Assembly: GCA_051649085.1 (NCBI GenBank)
Contig: JBOFGK010000034.1
Coordinates: 103,954-167,953 of the forward strand
Length of the DNA stretch: 64,000 nt
DNA from: JBOFGK01 sp051649085
GTDB taxonomy: Bacteria > Bacillota_I > Bacilli_A > UBA3375
Direction of reading: 5' to 3'
Part shown: positions 40,745 through 50,247 of the stretch, piece by piece
Layout: the number at the start of each line of letters is the position of its first letter
How positions within the stretch are numbered: position 1 is the stretch's first letter
Made by a program: the position numbers and the translations under genes
Notes under the pieces: generated by a model
The model's input: only the letters and a program-made list of their open reading frames with translations
The model's database searches: none
What the model was told of the DNA's origin: nothing

Positions 40745-42259
40745 ATGAAAGAAATAAATAGAAATTCAGAAAATGAATTTGAAAAGCAACTAAAAGACAA
40801 ATTGGGTAAAATGGCCGATGGACTGAGGGGGAGTGTTCCGCCATCCAAATACAAAGAAATAATTTTGGGAGTAGTGTTTCTTAAATATATTTCTGATAGT
40901 TTTATTGAGAGATACAATGAACTCGCACAAGATGGATATAACTTGGAAGAAGATCGTGATGAATACACAGCAGAAAATATCTTTTTTGTGCCAATGACTG
41001 CGAGATGGAACAACATTAAAGAAAATGCAAAACAGCCAAATATTGGACAGATAATCGATGATGCATTTAGAGAAATAGAAAAGGAAAATAAAAGTTTGAA
41101 AAATGTACTTCCAAAAATATACGGAAGTGCAGATATTGATAAAACTAAACTTGGAGAACTTATTGATGGATTTTCAATTGATTTTAGTACAGACGGCTAC
41201 AAAGCAAAAGATATTTTGGGACGAGTTTATGAGTATTTTTTACATCGTTTTGGAACAACAGAAAATGGGGAGTTTTATACACCAAATTCAATTGTAGAAC
41301 TAATTGTGGAAATGCTTGAACCGTATAATGGAAGGATTTATGACCCGGCATGTGGAAGTGGTGGTATGTTTGTTCAATCAGCAAAGTTTATTAATGAACA
41401 CAAAGGAAAGTTAAAAGATATTTCGGTTTTTGGTCAGGAATACACGGCAGAAACGTGGAGGCTTTGTAAAATGAATCTAGCAATCCATGGAATTGATGGT
41501 GATTTAGGTGATAGAGCAGAGGATACATTCAAAGAAGATTTACATAGGAATTATAAAATGGATTATGTAATGGCTAATCCACCATTTAATATGAAAGATT
41601 ATTATTTAAATCCAGCTGATTCTAGATATAAGCAATTTGGTGTACCGCCAAGTGGAAATGCAAATTATGCTTGGCTTTCGCACATGATTTCAAAACTTTC
41701 ACAAACAGGTAGTGCGGGAATTGTACTTGCCAATGGTTCACTTTCAACAAGTGGTAATGAAGAATATCAAATAAGAAAAAATTTCCTAGATAATAATATA
41801 GTCGATGCAATTGTTGCAATGCCTGACAAACTTTTTTTTAAAACAGGAATATCAGTTTGTATTTGGTTTTTCAGTAAGAAAAGAGATAATAGAAAAAATC
41901 AAGTTTTATTTATTGATGCAAGAAACAAAGGGAGTTTAGTTACAAGAAGTTTAAGAGAACTCTCAAAATCAGAAATTAAAGAAATAGCAACTGTTTATCA
42001 TAATTTTAAAGAGCAAAATGATGAGTATAAAAATCAACTTGGTTTTTGTAATGCTGTAAGTCTTGATGAAATTAGTGCCTCTGACTATGCTTTAACACCA
42101 GGTAGATATGTCGGGTTAGAGGAACAAGAGGAAGATGACGAAGATTTTGATTTGAAAATGGATAGATTAACTTCAGAATTAGGTGAGTTATTTAATGAGT
42201 CAAGTGAGTTAGAACAAGAAATAAAGAAACAATTGGAGAGTATTGGGTATGAAGTTTGA
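40745..42259 (+). CDS. hsdM: Type I restriction-modification methyltransferase subunit HsdM
   Basis: N6-adenine methyltransferase of 504 aa. The N-terminal helical HsdM domain (~1-150, KYKEIILGVVFLKYISDSF) is followed by the methylase core with motif I DPACGSGGMF near residue 200 and motif IV MANPPFN near 277. A coiled C-terminal tail (LTSELGELFNESSELEQEIKKQLE) contacts HsdS. ATG 40745 is taken as start; GGAG is 11 nt upstream, a rather long spacing, and an in-frame GTG at 40733 is an alternative. Overlaps hsdS by 11 nt. Confidence 0.92.
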   Translation: MKEINRNSENEFEKQLKDKLGKMADGLRGSVPPSKYKEIILGVVFLKYISDSFIERYNELAQDGYNLEEDRDEYTAENIFFVPMTARWNNIKENAKQPNIGQIIDDAFREIEKENKSLKNVLPKIYGSADIDKTKLGELIDGFSIDFSTDGYKAKDILGRVYEYFLHRFGTTENGEFYTPNSIVELIVEMLEPYNGRIYDPACGSGGMFVQSAKFINEHKGKLKDISVFGQEYTAETWRLCKMNLAIHGIDGDLGDRAEDTFKEDLHRNYKMDYVMANPPFNMKDYYLNPADSRYKQFGVPPSGNANYAWLSHMISKLSQTGSAGIVLANGSLSTSGNEEYQIRKNFLDNNIVDAIVAMPDKLFFKTGISVCIWFFSKKRDNRKNQVLFIDARNKGSLVTRSLRELSKSEIKEIATVYHNFKEQNDEYKNQLGFCNAVSLDEISASDYALTPGRYVGLEEQEEDDEDFDLKMDRLTSELGELFNESSELEQEIKKQLESIGYEV

Positions 42260-43421
42260 TGATTGGAAAGAAATTAAAATTGAAGAATGTGGAATATTAA
42301 AAAATGGTAAAGTAAAAAAAAAAGATGGTAGTCTATATCCAATATATGGAGGTAATGGTATATTAGGTTATACAAATGAATATAATTCAGAAGATTCAAT
42401 TATAATTGGAAGGGTAGGTGCATATTGTGGCAGTATACACTACGAAAGAAGATTATTTTGGACTTCTGATAATGCAATAACTTTTACAGCAGTGTCTGAA
42501 AATCAAATGTTTATGTATTATTTATTTCAGAATCTAGATTTAAACCAATACAAAATTGGAACAACACAACCTTTATTAACCCAAACAATAATATCACGGC
42601 TAAAAATAAAAATTCCACCTATTGAAGTGCAAAAAAAAATTGCGACAATGCTTTCATCTCTTGACGATAAAATTGAAAATAATAATAAGATTATTGAAAG
42701 ACTTGAAGAATTATCTCAAGTATTGTATAAACAATGGTTTATTGATTTTGAATTTCCTAATGAAAACGGAGACCCATATAAAAGTAGTGGTGGAGAAATG
42801 AGTGAAAGTGAATATGGAATGATACCCCTAAACTGGTATTATACAGGACTTGCAGAAAAAAAAAGTTTTTCCAAATTAGTAAAGTCAGGAATTAAAAAAT
42901 TCAAAAAGTTAAAAAAATATGTTGCAACAGCAGATGTAAATGAACATGTTTTAAATAATAATTTACAATTGATTTCTAATGAAGAGAGACCGAGTAGGGC
43001 GAATATGCAACCTAAGTTGAATACTATTTGGTTTGCAAAAATGAAAGAGAGTAGAAAGTTAATTTATATAAAAAAGGATCCTTTTAAATTATGTGAAAAC
43101 TATATATTAAGTACTGGTTTTGCAGGGTTAGATGTAGAAAAAGAATATTTAGAATATTATTGGTGTTATATTTTATCAGAAAAATTTAATGTAGAAAAAA
43201 ATAGCAGATGCTTTGGAACGACGATGCAGGCAATTAATAATAATTCAATAAAAGATATTCAAATATTGATTCCTAATATTGAAATTTCTCTGATATTTGG
43301 TGAAAAGATTGGGCCAATTTTTGATGAAATGGAAGTGCTAAAGTTTGAAAATCAACAACTTGCAACAATGAGAAATGAATTATTACCAAAATTAATGAAT
43401 GGGGAGATTGAAATTGATTAA
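42249..43421 (+). CDS. hsdS: Type I restriction-modification specificity subunit HsdS
   Basis: DNA-recognition subunit, 390 aa, with the two-repeat HsdS layout. TRD1 spans about residues 1-125 (PIYGGNGILGYTNEY; IIGRVGAYCGSIHY; TTQPLLTQTIISRLKIKIPP). The first coiled spacer is near 130-165 (EVQKKIATMLSSLDDKIENNNKIIERLEEL). TRD2 is at ~195-345, with a second spacer at the end (FENQQLATMRNELLPKLMNGEI). The two recognition domains define a bipartite DNA target that cannot be read from sequence. ATG 42249 lies inside hsdM with GGAG 10 nt upstream. Confidence 0.9.
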   Translation: MKFDDWKEIKIEECGILKNGKVKKKDGSLYPIYGGNGILGYTNEYNSEDSIIIGRVGAYCGSIHYERRLFWTSDNAITFTAVSENQMFMYYLFQNLDLNQYKIGTTQPLLTQTIISRLKIKIPPIEVQKKIATMLSSLDDKIENNNKIIERLEELSQVLYKQWFIDFEFPNENGDPYKSSGGEMSESEYGMIPLNWYYTGLAEKKSFSKLVKSGIKKFKKLKKYVATADVNEHVLNNNLQLISNEERPSRANMQPKLNTIWFAKMKESRKLIYIKKDPFKLCENYILSTGFAGLDVEKEYLEYYWCYILSEKFNVEKNSRCFGTTMQAINNNSIKDIQILIPNIEISLIFGEKIGPIFDEMEVLKFENQQLATMRNELLPKLMNGEIEID

Positions 43422-44328
43422 TATAAACAAAATATATGACGATTTTAGTAAAGAAAATACAAGTGGGAACTGCTTATTGTGTGGGAAAAATGGCAAATTT
43501 TGCAAATCACACAGTGTTCCCAGAAATAGATTAAAGAATAGTGAAGATGGTAAAATATACTCAGTATCAAAATTTGGTATAGAGGATTTTGGTTTTTTTA
43601 AAGAAGAAAGTACACACAATGGAACGGGAATTTTCAAAAACATCTGTCCAGAGTGTGATAAAAAAAAGTTTAAAAAATATGAAATCCCAAATCCAAATTA
43701 TGCTGATAATGATGTTTTGCAGCAAGTTGCATTGAAATCACTTTTATATAGAAAATATCATACAGATTTTAAATTGTATTTCTATAAGGCAATAAGATAC
43801 CAGGATGAACTTTTGCAATTAGATCTTAAACAATTGGAACTTGAAATAAAACAATTTTCCCAAAAGAGATATAACTTACTTTATGATTTAACACTTAACA
43901 TTGACGAGGAAATTTATACAAATTCATGCATAGTGCCATTGTTAGATGCAAATGAAAATCTTATGAATGAATTATATAATAATCATATGTCGATAGAAAA
44001 ACATTTGTTTTTTTATATTTATAACGAAGATAAAAAACTTAGAATAATTATTTTTAGCGAAGTGAAAACTGCGTTTAAATTAAAAAAAAGTTTAGTTCCA
44101 GAGGCGAAGTTAGATAAAGTACTAAAGTATATTTTGTTATATCATCCCTATGTGTTTTTTGGAGAAAATACAATAGAAAAATTTCATGTTAAAAGATTAC
44201 AAAAATTATATGATTTATATAATGTTGGTGATGACGTAAATCCGTTTACCAATGAACCCTTTGAAGATAATAAAAAAATTTATTTAGAAGCAGTAAAGAA
44301 AAGTCAAAGAATAAAAATATGGAGATAA
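43414..44328 (+). CDS. Zinc/HNH-like accessory protein inside the hsd operon
   Basis: A protein of about 304 aa with two Cys pairs and a His motif at the N-terminus: CLLCGKNGKFCKSHSVPRNRL in sections near residues 17-37, and CPECDKK near 85. This C-x2-C...SHSVPR...C-x2-C spacing resembles HNH/zinc-ribbon nucleases, although the final catalytic His/Asn is uncertain. The rest is helical without recognised domain. It fills exactly the space between hsdS and hsdR and overlaps hsdS, so it is co-transcribed. TTG 43414 with GGGGAG 7 nt upstream is the preferred start; ATG 43399 in the same frame lacks a site. It is not a standard component of Type I systems. Confidence 0.65.
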   Translation: MININKIYDDFSKENTSGNCLLCGKNGKFCKSHSVPRNRLKNSEDGKIYSVSKFGIEDFGFFKEESTHNGTGIFKNICPECDKKKFKKYEIPNPNYADNDVLQQVALKSLLYRKYHTDFKLYFYKAIRYQDELLQLDLKQLELEIKQFSQKRYNLLYDLTLNIDEEIYTNSCIVPLLDANENLMNELYNNHMSIEKHLFFYIYNEDKKLRIIIFSEVKTAFKLKKSLVPEAKLDKVLKYILLYHPYVFFGENTIEKFHVKRLQKLYDLYNVGDDVNPFTNEPFEDNKKIYLEAVKKSQRIKIWR

Positions 44329-44329
44329 T

Positions 44330-47300
44330 ATGAATGAAGGTACACTAGAAAGTGCAGCAATTGAATTGTTTATGAGTATAGGATACACATATTTAAAAGG
44401 AAGTGATATTTCAGCAACAGGTGAATATACTGAAAGAGAAGATTACAGTGTAGTTATATTAAAGGGAAGACTAATTAATGCTCTGTTAAGAATAAATTCA
44501 GAGCTACATGAAAATGTGATTGATGAGCTTGTAAACGAGATAGTTGATGATAAATTTATCTCACTTCTTCAAAACAATGAAGCATTTCATAAAATAATAA
44601 CAGATGGAATTGACTTTCCACTTGAATTTCAAAATGGAGAAATAAGAAATACAAAAATTTTTCTTTTCGACTTTGAAGAACCATCTAATAATGAGTTTGT
44701 CGTTGTTGATCAATTTACAGTAATTGAACATGGAAGTGAAAAAAGACCTGATTTGGTTATTTTCGTTAATGGACTTCCACTTGTAGTAATTGAACTAAAA
44801 GATTTAGCAAACCCTGACGTAGGTATTGCTGATGCATTCAATCAGATGAAAACATATCAAGAAAAAATACCGAGTTTATTTAAGTATAATTGTTTCAATG
44901 TAATAAGTGATGGAGTAGATTCTAAAATTGGAACATTAACTTCCAATGAAAGTCGATACATGCGTTGGAGAACAGCTGATGGATTAGAGCATCCATCAAA
45001 TTATGTTCCGAGCTATGAAACATTAATACATGGTGTCTTTGAACGAGCAAGATTTCTTGATATCATTAAAAACTTTATTTTATTTGAACATAATGGTAAT
45101 AATGTGGCTAAGATACTTGCTGGTTATCATCAATTTTTTGCGGTGAACAAAGCGCTTGAATCAACAAAAACTGCATATGAAAAAAAAGATAATCGAATTG
45201 GTGTTATTTGGCATACTCAAGGTAGTGGTAAAAGTTATACAATGGTTTTTTATTCTGCTAAACTAATAAAATCAAAAGAGTTGAAGAATCCTACATTACT
45301 TGTTATTTCTGATAGAAATGATTTAGATGATCAGTTGTTTAGTACTTTTACAAAAGCTCAAAAAATTCTTAGAACTGAACCAGTTCAGGTTGAAAGTAGA
45401 AATCATTTGAAAGAACTTCTAAATGGTCGTGAAAGTGGTGGAGTAATTTTCACAACCATTCAAAAGTTTGACAATACTGAAACCTCATCAATCTTAACCG
45501 ATCGAAGTAATGTAATAGTCATGGTTGATGAAGCACACAGAAGCCAGTACGGATTTGATGCTAAATATCAAGAAGAAAGTGCTAGTTTAAAATATGGTTT
45601 TGCAAAATACTTACGAGATAGTTTACCAAACGCAGCGTACATTGGTTTTACAGGAACACCAATTTCATTAGTTGGAAAAGATACGGTTGGTGTCTTTGGT
45701 GATTATATCGATACATATGACATGTCTCAAGCGGTTGAAGATGGTGCAACAGTGAAAATTTTATATGAAAGTAGATTAGCAAAAGTAGAATTAAATAGAG
45801 AAATTAAAGAGTTAATTGATGATGAATATGAAGATATAACTGAGGATCAAGAAGAAACAATTATTGCAACTAAAAAGGCTAGGTGGACTAGACTTGAGGC
45901 AATTCTTGGTGCAAAACCAAGACTCGAACAGCTGGCTAATGATATTGTAAATCACTTTGAAAATAGACAATCAAATCAAGAATCATACGCTGGAAAAGGA
46001 ATGATTGTGGTGATGAGTAGAAGGATTGCTGTTGATTTATATGATGAGATAATTAAAGTAAGACCAGATTGGCACAGTGATGATCGGGCAAAAGGTAAAA
46101 TTAAAGTTGTGATGACGGGAAGCTCATCAGATCCAGTCCATTGGCAAAAACATACTGGGAATAAAAGTCAACGTGAAGGATTAGGTAATCGAATGAAGGA
46201 TGAAAATGATGAACTTCAATTAGTTATTGTAAGAGACATGTGGCTAACTGGGTTTGATGTTCCTTCAGTACATACAATGTATATTGATAAACAGATGCAA
46301 GGTCATAATTTGATGCAAGCAATTGCAAGAGTAAATCGTGTCTTTAAAGATAAAGAGGGTGGACTAATCGTTGACTATGTTGGAATTGCAGAAAATTTAA
46401 AGACGGCTTTAAATGAATATACAGAAAAAGATAGAAAAAATACTGGTATTGACACAAGTGAAGCAATTGCTGTTCTTTTGGAAAATTTAGAACTTTGTCA
46501 AGAAATTTTACATCCACATGATTATTCGAATTTTTTTACAGAAAGTAGTAGAGATAAAATTCGTGCAGTGACATCATCAATGGATTTTATTCTTCAAAAA
46601 GGTGATAAAATAAAAAGAGATTATCTGGACAATGTTTTGAAAATTGTTAAAGCATTCTCACTTTGTTCTACAACGGTAGATGCTCAAAAATTTAATGAAG
46701 AAATTGCATTTCATAAAGCAGTTCGAGCATCATTGATAAAAATTGTGTCATTAGAAAATGAAACGAAAAACAAATCAAGTAATGAGCTTGATCATGAACT
46801 GAACCGATTAATCTCTAAATCAATTTCTTCGGAAGAAGTTATTGATATTTTACAAGCAGTTGGATTAAATAAACCCAACATTGCTATTTTATCAGACGAG
46901 TTTTTAGAAGATGTAAAAAAGATGAAAGAAAAAAACCTTGCAATAGAACTTTTAAAAAGATTGTTAAAGGGAAAAATTAAATCAACATCAAGAACTAATG
47001 CAATGCAGTCAAAAAAATTTACTGAAATGATTGAATCTACATTAAATAAATATAATAGTAAATCAATAGAAACAACTCAAGTGATTTTGGAATTGATTGA
47101 TGTTGCTAAAGAACTAGAAGAGGCGTCAAAAAGAGCAGGAAATATTGGATTGACTCAAGAAGAACTGGCATTTTTTGATATATTGTTATTAGTTTCGGAT
47201 AATAGCTCGGAATTTACAGCAGGAGATGCTATTTTACTGTCAAAAAAAATAGTTGATGTAATAAGAAATGAAATTCCAACTGATTGGCAAATAAGGGAAT

Positions 47301-47431
47301 CGGCTCAGGCAAGATTGAGAAGTATTATCAAGCGAGTATTAATTGAACATGGGATTAAAGTTGATAAACATGATGAGTTATTAAAGTTGATATTTATTCA
47401 AGTTGGAGTGTTGTGTGAAAGCTTCAATTAG
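44330..47431 (+). CDS. hsdR: Type I restriction endonuclease subunit HsdR
   Basis: ATP-dependent translocase/nuclease, 1033 aa. The N-terminal nuclease domain has RPDLVIFVNGLPLVVIELKD in sections near residues 138-158 (Asp and Glu-x-Lys catalytic motif). Helicase motif I is HTQGSGKSYTM near 294, motif II MVDEAHRSQYG near 397, motif III GFTGTP near 440, and motif VI near 660 (MQAIARVNRVF). A C-terminal helical region contacts HsdM. All key residues are present, so the enzyme should be active. GGAGATAAT precedes ATG, which lies 1 nt after the preceding gene. Confidence 0.93.
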   Translation: MNEGTLESAAIELFMSIGYTYLKGSDISATGEYTEREDYSVVILKGRLINALLRINSELHENVIDELVNEIVDDKFISLLQNNEAFHKIITDGIDFPLEFQNGEIRNTKIFLFDFEEPSNNEFVVVDQFTVIEHGSEKRPDLVIFVNGLPLVVIELKDLANPDVGIADAFNQMKTYQEKIPSLFKYNCFNVISDGVDSKIGTLTSNESRYMRWRTADGLEHPSNYVPSYETLIHGVFERARFLDIIKNFILFEHNGNNVAKILAGYHQFFAVNKALESTKTAYEKKDNRIGVIWHTQGSGKSYTMVFYSAKLIKSKELKNPTLLVISDRNDLDDQLFSTFTKAQKILRTEPVQVESRNHLKELLNGRESGGVIFTTIQKFDNTETSSILTDRSNVIVMVDEAHRSQYGFDAKYQEESASLKYGFAKYLRDSLPNAAYIGFTGTPISLVGKDTVGVFGDYIDTYDMSQAVEDGATVKILYESRLAKVELNREIKELIDDEYEDITEDQEETIIATKKARWTRLEAILGAKPRLEQLANDIVNHFENRQSNQESYAGKGMIVVMSRRIAVDLYDEIIKVRPDWHSDDRAKGKIKVVMTGSSSDPVHWQKHTGNKSQREGLGNRMKDENDELQLVIVRDMWLTGFDVPSVHTMYIDKQMQGHNLMQAIARVNRVFKDKEGGLIVDYVGIAENLKTALNEYTEKDRKNTGIDTSEAIAVLLENLELCQEILHPHDYSNFFTESSRDKIRAVTSSMDFILQKGDKIKRDYLDNVLKIVKAFSLCSTTVDAQKFNEEIAFHKAVRASLIKIVSLENETKNKSSNELDHELNRLISKSISSEEVIDILQAVGLNKPNIAILSDEFLEDVKKMKEKNLAIELLKRLLKGKIKSTSRTNAMQSKKFTEMIESTLNKYNSKSIETTQVILELIDVAKELEEASKRAGNIGLTQEELAFFDILLLVSDNSSEFTAGDAILLSKKIVDVIRNEIPTDWQIRESAQARLRSIIKRVLIEHGIKVDKHDELLKLIFIQVGVLCESFN

Positions 47432-47528
47432 AAAAGTAGTAAGACGAGGCGAAAAAACAAAAACAATGGAGTGTGATTGATTTCTAATAGATTTAATTTA
47501 CACTACCACATATTAAACTGGAGAGAAA

Positions 47529-48365
47529 ATGAATAAAGAAAAGAAATATACAGTTACATTATTACTTGCAACAATTTTAGGATTATTTGGAGTTCATAGA
47601 TTTGTAAATAAAAAAACAATAACAGGTATTGTAATGTTGTTTACATGTGGTGGATTTGGAATATGGTATATTGTTGATATCATCTTAATATTAACCGGAA
47701 AATTCAGTGATGAAAATAATGAAAAGATAACTTCAGATATTGAATTCTCCAAAAATTATGTTAACTATATTGCAATTGGAATTTTATGTTTAACTTTTAT
47801 TTTTGGGATATTTTCTGATAAACAAACTGAAAATGTAACTCAAAACGAAAATCCTAATGTAGAAAAAAAAGAAGAACAGAAGACAGAGGAAAAAGAGCCA
47901 AAAGTTGAAGGAAAGTTTGCTACATTTGAAGAATTTACAAAAATTAAGCCATTAATAAATTCAAAAGTCTATGATTATGAAAATGATAGTCCATTTGTTC
48001 CGGTAATAGAAGATTTAAAATTTAACAGAAAGGAAGATAATAAATATATATTTTCAGGGAATGTTATTCGTGAAGGAGAAACAAATACAGAAGAAATACT
48101 AAATATATATGAATTCTCAACTAATGCGGATGCAATCGATTTTATAGAAAATGAAGCACTATGTGACTTTAGCACAGATAGTAATTATGTGGCAACGGAA
48201 TGCAATCAGATTAGCAATTTTGTTGTTGTCTATAATAGTACAGATGCTGTGGGTACTTTACTTAATAAAAAAGGTGGGATTAAATCCCAGACTAGATTAT
48301 ATTTATTTGATTATCTAGAAGGTATTGGTGTTGAACCAACTGGAGATATTGTAAAGAGTTATTGA
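47529..48365 (+). CDS. TM2-domain protein with extracytoplasmic C-terminus
   Basis: A 278-aa membrane protein. Residues ~8-60 are a TM2 domain: two membrane helices joined by LGLFGVHRFVNKKTITGIVMLF, with GGFGIWYIVDIILIL. A third segment lies near 80-95 (YIAIGILCLTFIFGIF). A Glu/Lys-rich linker (103-125) leads to an exterior domain of ~150 residues with two Cys (ALCDF and ATECNQ) that may form a disulfide. Its function is unknown; TM2 proteins occur with phage-defence and envelope genes. GGAGAGAAA precedes ATG. Confidence 0.65.
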   Translation: MNKEKKYTVTLLLATILGLFGVHRFVNKKTITGIVMLFTCGGFGIWYIVDIILILTGKFSDENNEKITSDIEFSKNYVNYIAIGILCLTFIFGIFSDKQTENVTQNENPNVEKKEEQKTEEKEPKVEGKFATFEEFTKIKPLINSKVYDYENDSPFVPVIEDLKFNRKEDNKYIFSGNVIREGETNTEEILNIYEFSTNADAIDFIENEALCDFSTDSNYVATECNQISNFVVVYNSTDAVGTLLNKKGGIKSQTRLYLFDYLEGIGVEPTGDIVKSY

Positions 48366-48402
48366 TGATAATTATTAAATGAACGGAAAAGAAAGGAGTG
48401 GG

Positions 48403-48567
48403 ATGAAAGTAATTGTTTTTGATAGTAGGAGATTGAAAATGCTCAGTACTGATCAAGATTTACAAGACCATATTCAAAAAATTATTGATGAAAATGGTGA
48501 ACTAATGAATGTAACCTGTGCAGGTGAATCTCCATATTATTTGTACACATTTTTTTTTAAAGACTAG
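48403..48567 (+). CDS. Small hypothetical protein
   Basis: A 54-aa protein (MKVIVFDSRRLKMLSTDQ at the start). AAGGAG lies 5-6 nt upstream of ATG 48403, which favours this start over an in-frame ATG at 48379. It is mostly hydrophilic with an aromatic end (YYLYTFFFKD). No family recognised; it lies 37 nt after the TM2 gene and may be in the same transcript. Confidence 0.5.
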   Translation: MKVIVFDSRRLKMLSTDQDLQDHIQKIIDENGELMNVTCAGESPYYLYTFFFKD

Positions 48568-48765
48568 ATGAAGTTTAAGAGAAAAGTTAATGAATAAGTT
48601 TAGTTTAGAATGTAGTACAAACATATATGAAAAATACTTGAAATTGAATTCAGTGATTCAAAAAGAGAAAATGAAAGTTCAACTAATGACTTTTCACACT
48701 AGAATATTGAATTGAGATATAATTAGAGTATAAAATAGTTTGATTATTTGATTGAAAGGGGGAGA

Positions 48766-49647
48766 ATGAAGTCTAATAATGTTACTGAAATTGAATCAAA
48801 CAATGACGTGTGTTATGATTATGAAGTTTATCGTTTTATACACTCAAGTGTCGCAAATCATTTAAGAACGAGTGGAATAAAACTTCAAAAATTCGATTTT
48901 ACAGAAGCAGAGCAAAAAATCTATCAATATGTAAAGTCTTATAGAACTTGTGTAACGGAAGGAAATAGTTCAAATGTAGGTCAATTTACAAATATTTTGC
49001 AATCTAATTCAATTGATTTGAAAAATAGACGTATCGCTAATACATTTGATGATCAAAATGAATTGATAAATACAATCAAGTGTTATGATGAGATCAAAGA
49101 TATTAGATTTAAACGTTCGAATTTAAATGCAATAAATGCAATACTGGGAATTGATATTTGGAAAAATAATTTTTGTGAACATCGCGGTTTACTTAGGAAA
49201 AAAGGTGTTTGCTATATTCCGTTTCGGAGCAATGAACAGAATTATCGTGTGGTATTTACATCAAGTGAAAAAATTGTTGATTATTTAGATAATTTATTGG
49301 AGTTTTCAAGTAAAGTTAGTTTACTTGATGAATATGACATATTTGCAAATTACATCTTAATGCATAATGAATTAATATCTATTCATCCGTTTGTTGATGG
49401 TAACGGACGAACAACAAGAATCTTTACAGAATTATACTTAGAGAAATTTAATATACTTCCATTTATTCCGTTTTCCAACAAAAAACAAGAATACCAAATG
49501 AGAATGGGAGAATTTTCAATAAACAAGCAAGAAGATATATTGAAGGCCTACATTGAATTTACCAACTATATAATAGTGGAATATCCAAAATTAAATAATG
49601 ATCTTTTATCTGCAATTAAAAAACTTGAACTTGCCTTAAATAAATGA
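48766..49647 (+). CDS. Fic-domain protein (AMPylase type)
   Basis: A 293-aa protein with the full Fic motif HPFVDGNGRTTR near residue 210 (catalytic His, phosphate-binding GNGR). Fic enzymes usually transfer AMP to a target hydroxyl. Upstream, TCVTEGNSSNVGQF near residue 68 matches the inhibitory (S/T)xxxE(G/N) helix of class II Fic proteins, so the enzyme is probably self-inhibited by its own N-terminal helix. No separate antitoxin is needed in this class. A purine-rich GGGGGAG site precedes ATG. It stands between the restriction system and a toxin-antitoxin pair. Confidence 0.83.
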   Translation: MKSNNVTEIESNNDVCYDYEVYRFIHSSVANHLRTSGIKLQKFDFTEAEQKIYQYVKSYRTCVTEGNSSNVGQFTNILQSNSIDLKNRRIANTFDDQNELINTIKCYDEIKDIRFKRSNLNAINAILGIDIWKNNFCEHRGLLRKKGVCYIPFRSNEQNYRVVFTSSEKIVDYLDNLLEFSSKVSLLDEYDIFANYILMHNELISIHPFVDGNGRTTRIFTELYLEKFNILPFIPFSNKKQEYQMRMGEFSINKQEDILKAYIEFTNYIIVEYPKLNNDLLSAIKKLELALNK

Positions 49648-49673
49648 TATACTATAGTCATACCAAAAGCCTA

Positions 49674-49753
49674 AAGTACCCGATACTGGAAGGGGACATA
49701 TTCCTTAAACATATAGGTGTACAATTTGAAGTACCCATCTATAGGGGACATAT
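49674..49753 (+). repeat. Two imperfect repeats AAGTACCC...GGGGACATAT
   Basis: Copy 1 at 49674-49701 (AAGTACCCGATACTGG, then AAGGGGACATAT) and copy 2 at 49729-49753 (AAGTACCCATCTATA, then GGGGACATAT), 55 nt apart. Each can fold as a small imperfect hairpin pairing CCC with GGG. They lie between the Fic gene and its terminator. Confidence 0.55.
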
Positions 49754-49791
49754 ATAGAATGTAGTTTGTTACTTAAAAACACGGATTGTAC

Positions 49792-49836
49792 GAAAGCACT
49801 GTATTAGTTAATACTAATATGGTGCTTTCCTTTTTT
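49792..49836 (+). terminator. Strong intrinsic terminator downstream of fic
   Basis: GAAAGCACTGTATTAGT (49792-49808) pairs over 17 positions with ACTAATATGGTGCTTTC (49813-49829), loop TAAT, followed by CTTTTTT. Confidence 0.93.
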
Positions 49837-49949
49837 ATTTGCCCTTTTTAAAATGAAGATTTTAAATGACTAAAAAGTATATAGCGTTTGAGTGTCAAAA
49901 GTAATAAATAATTATTTAGGATAGAAAAACTTTTAATTTGTACAAGTTC

Positions 49950-49978
49950 TTGACGTACGTTTAAACGTATGGTAAAAT
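49950..49978 (+). promoter_or_regulatory. Toxin-antitoxin promoter with palindromic operator in the spacer
   Basis: TTGACG (49950-49955), 17-nt spacer, TAAAAT (49973-49978). The spacer contains the perfect 14-bp palindrome TACGTTTAAACGTA (49956-49969), ideally placed for repression by the antitoxin or toxin-antitoxin complex, as known for YefM-YoeB and Phd-Doc modules. Confidence 0.8.
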
Positions 49979-49998
49979 TTGTGTGAATAGGAGGAAAT

Positions 49999-50247
49999 AT
50001 GGAGGCGATTACTGTAACAGCGGCAAGAAAAAACTTGTATAAATTATTAGAACAAGTAAATGAAAAGCATGAACCAATCCTAATTACTGGAAAAAATGGA
50101 AATGGAGTATTTGTTGCACAAGAAGATTGGGATAATATAGAAGAAACTTTATATATTCAATCAATTAAGGGATTAGAAGAGTCAATTCTTGAGGGGATTT
50201 CAGCAGGCATCAATGGGTGTGTTGCTGAAAGTGATGTTGAGTGGTAG
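49999..50247 (+). CDS. Phd/YefM-family antitoxin
   Basis: An 82-aa antitoxin. The N-terminal Phd/YefM DNA-binding fold is clear (AITVTAARKNLYKLLEQVNEKHEPILITGKNG in sections, then VFVAQEDWDNIEETLYI). The C-terminal half is the toxin-binding part. It neutralises the overlapping YoeB-type toxin and should repress its own promoter at the 14-bp palindrome. GGAGG lies 5 nt before ATG. The toxin gene starts 7 nt before its stop. Confidence 0.88.
   Translation: MEAITVTAARKNLYKLLEQVNEKHEPILITGKNGNGVFVAQEDWDNIEETLYIQSIKGLEESILEGISAGINGCVAESDVEW

Noticed and set aside
48590..48715. 41-codon frame before the Fic gene (MNKFSLECSTNIYEKYLK...)
   Set aside because: No ribosome site and no recognisable features; too weak to list as a gene.
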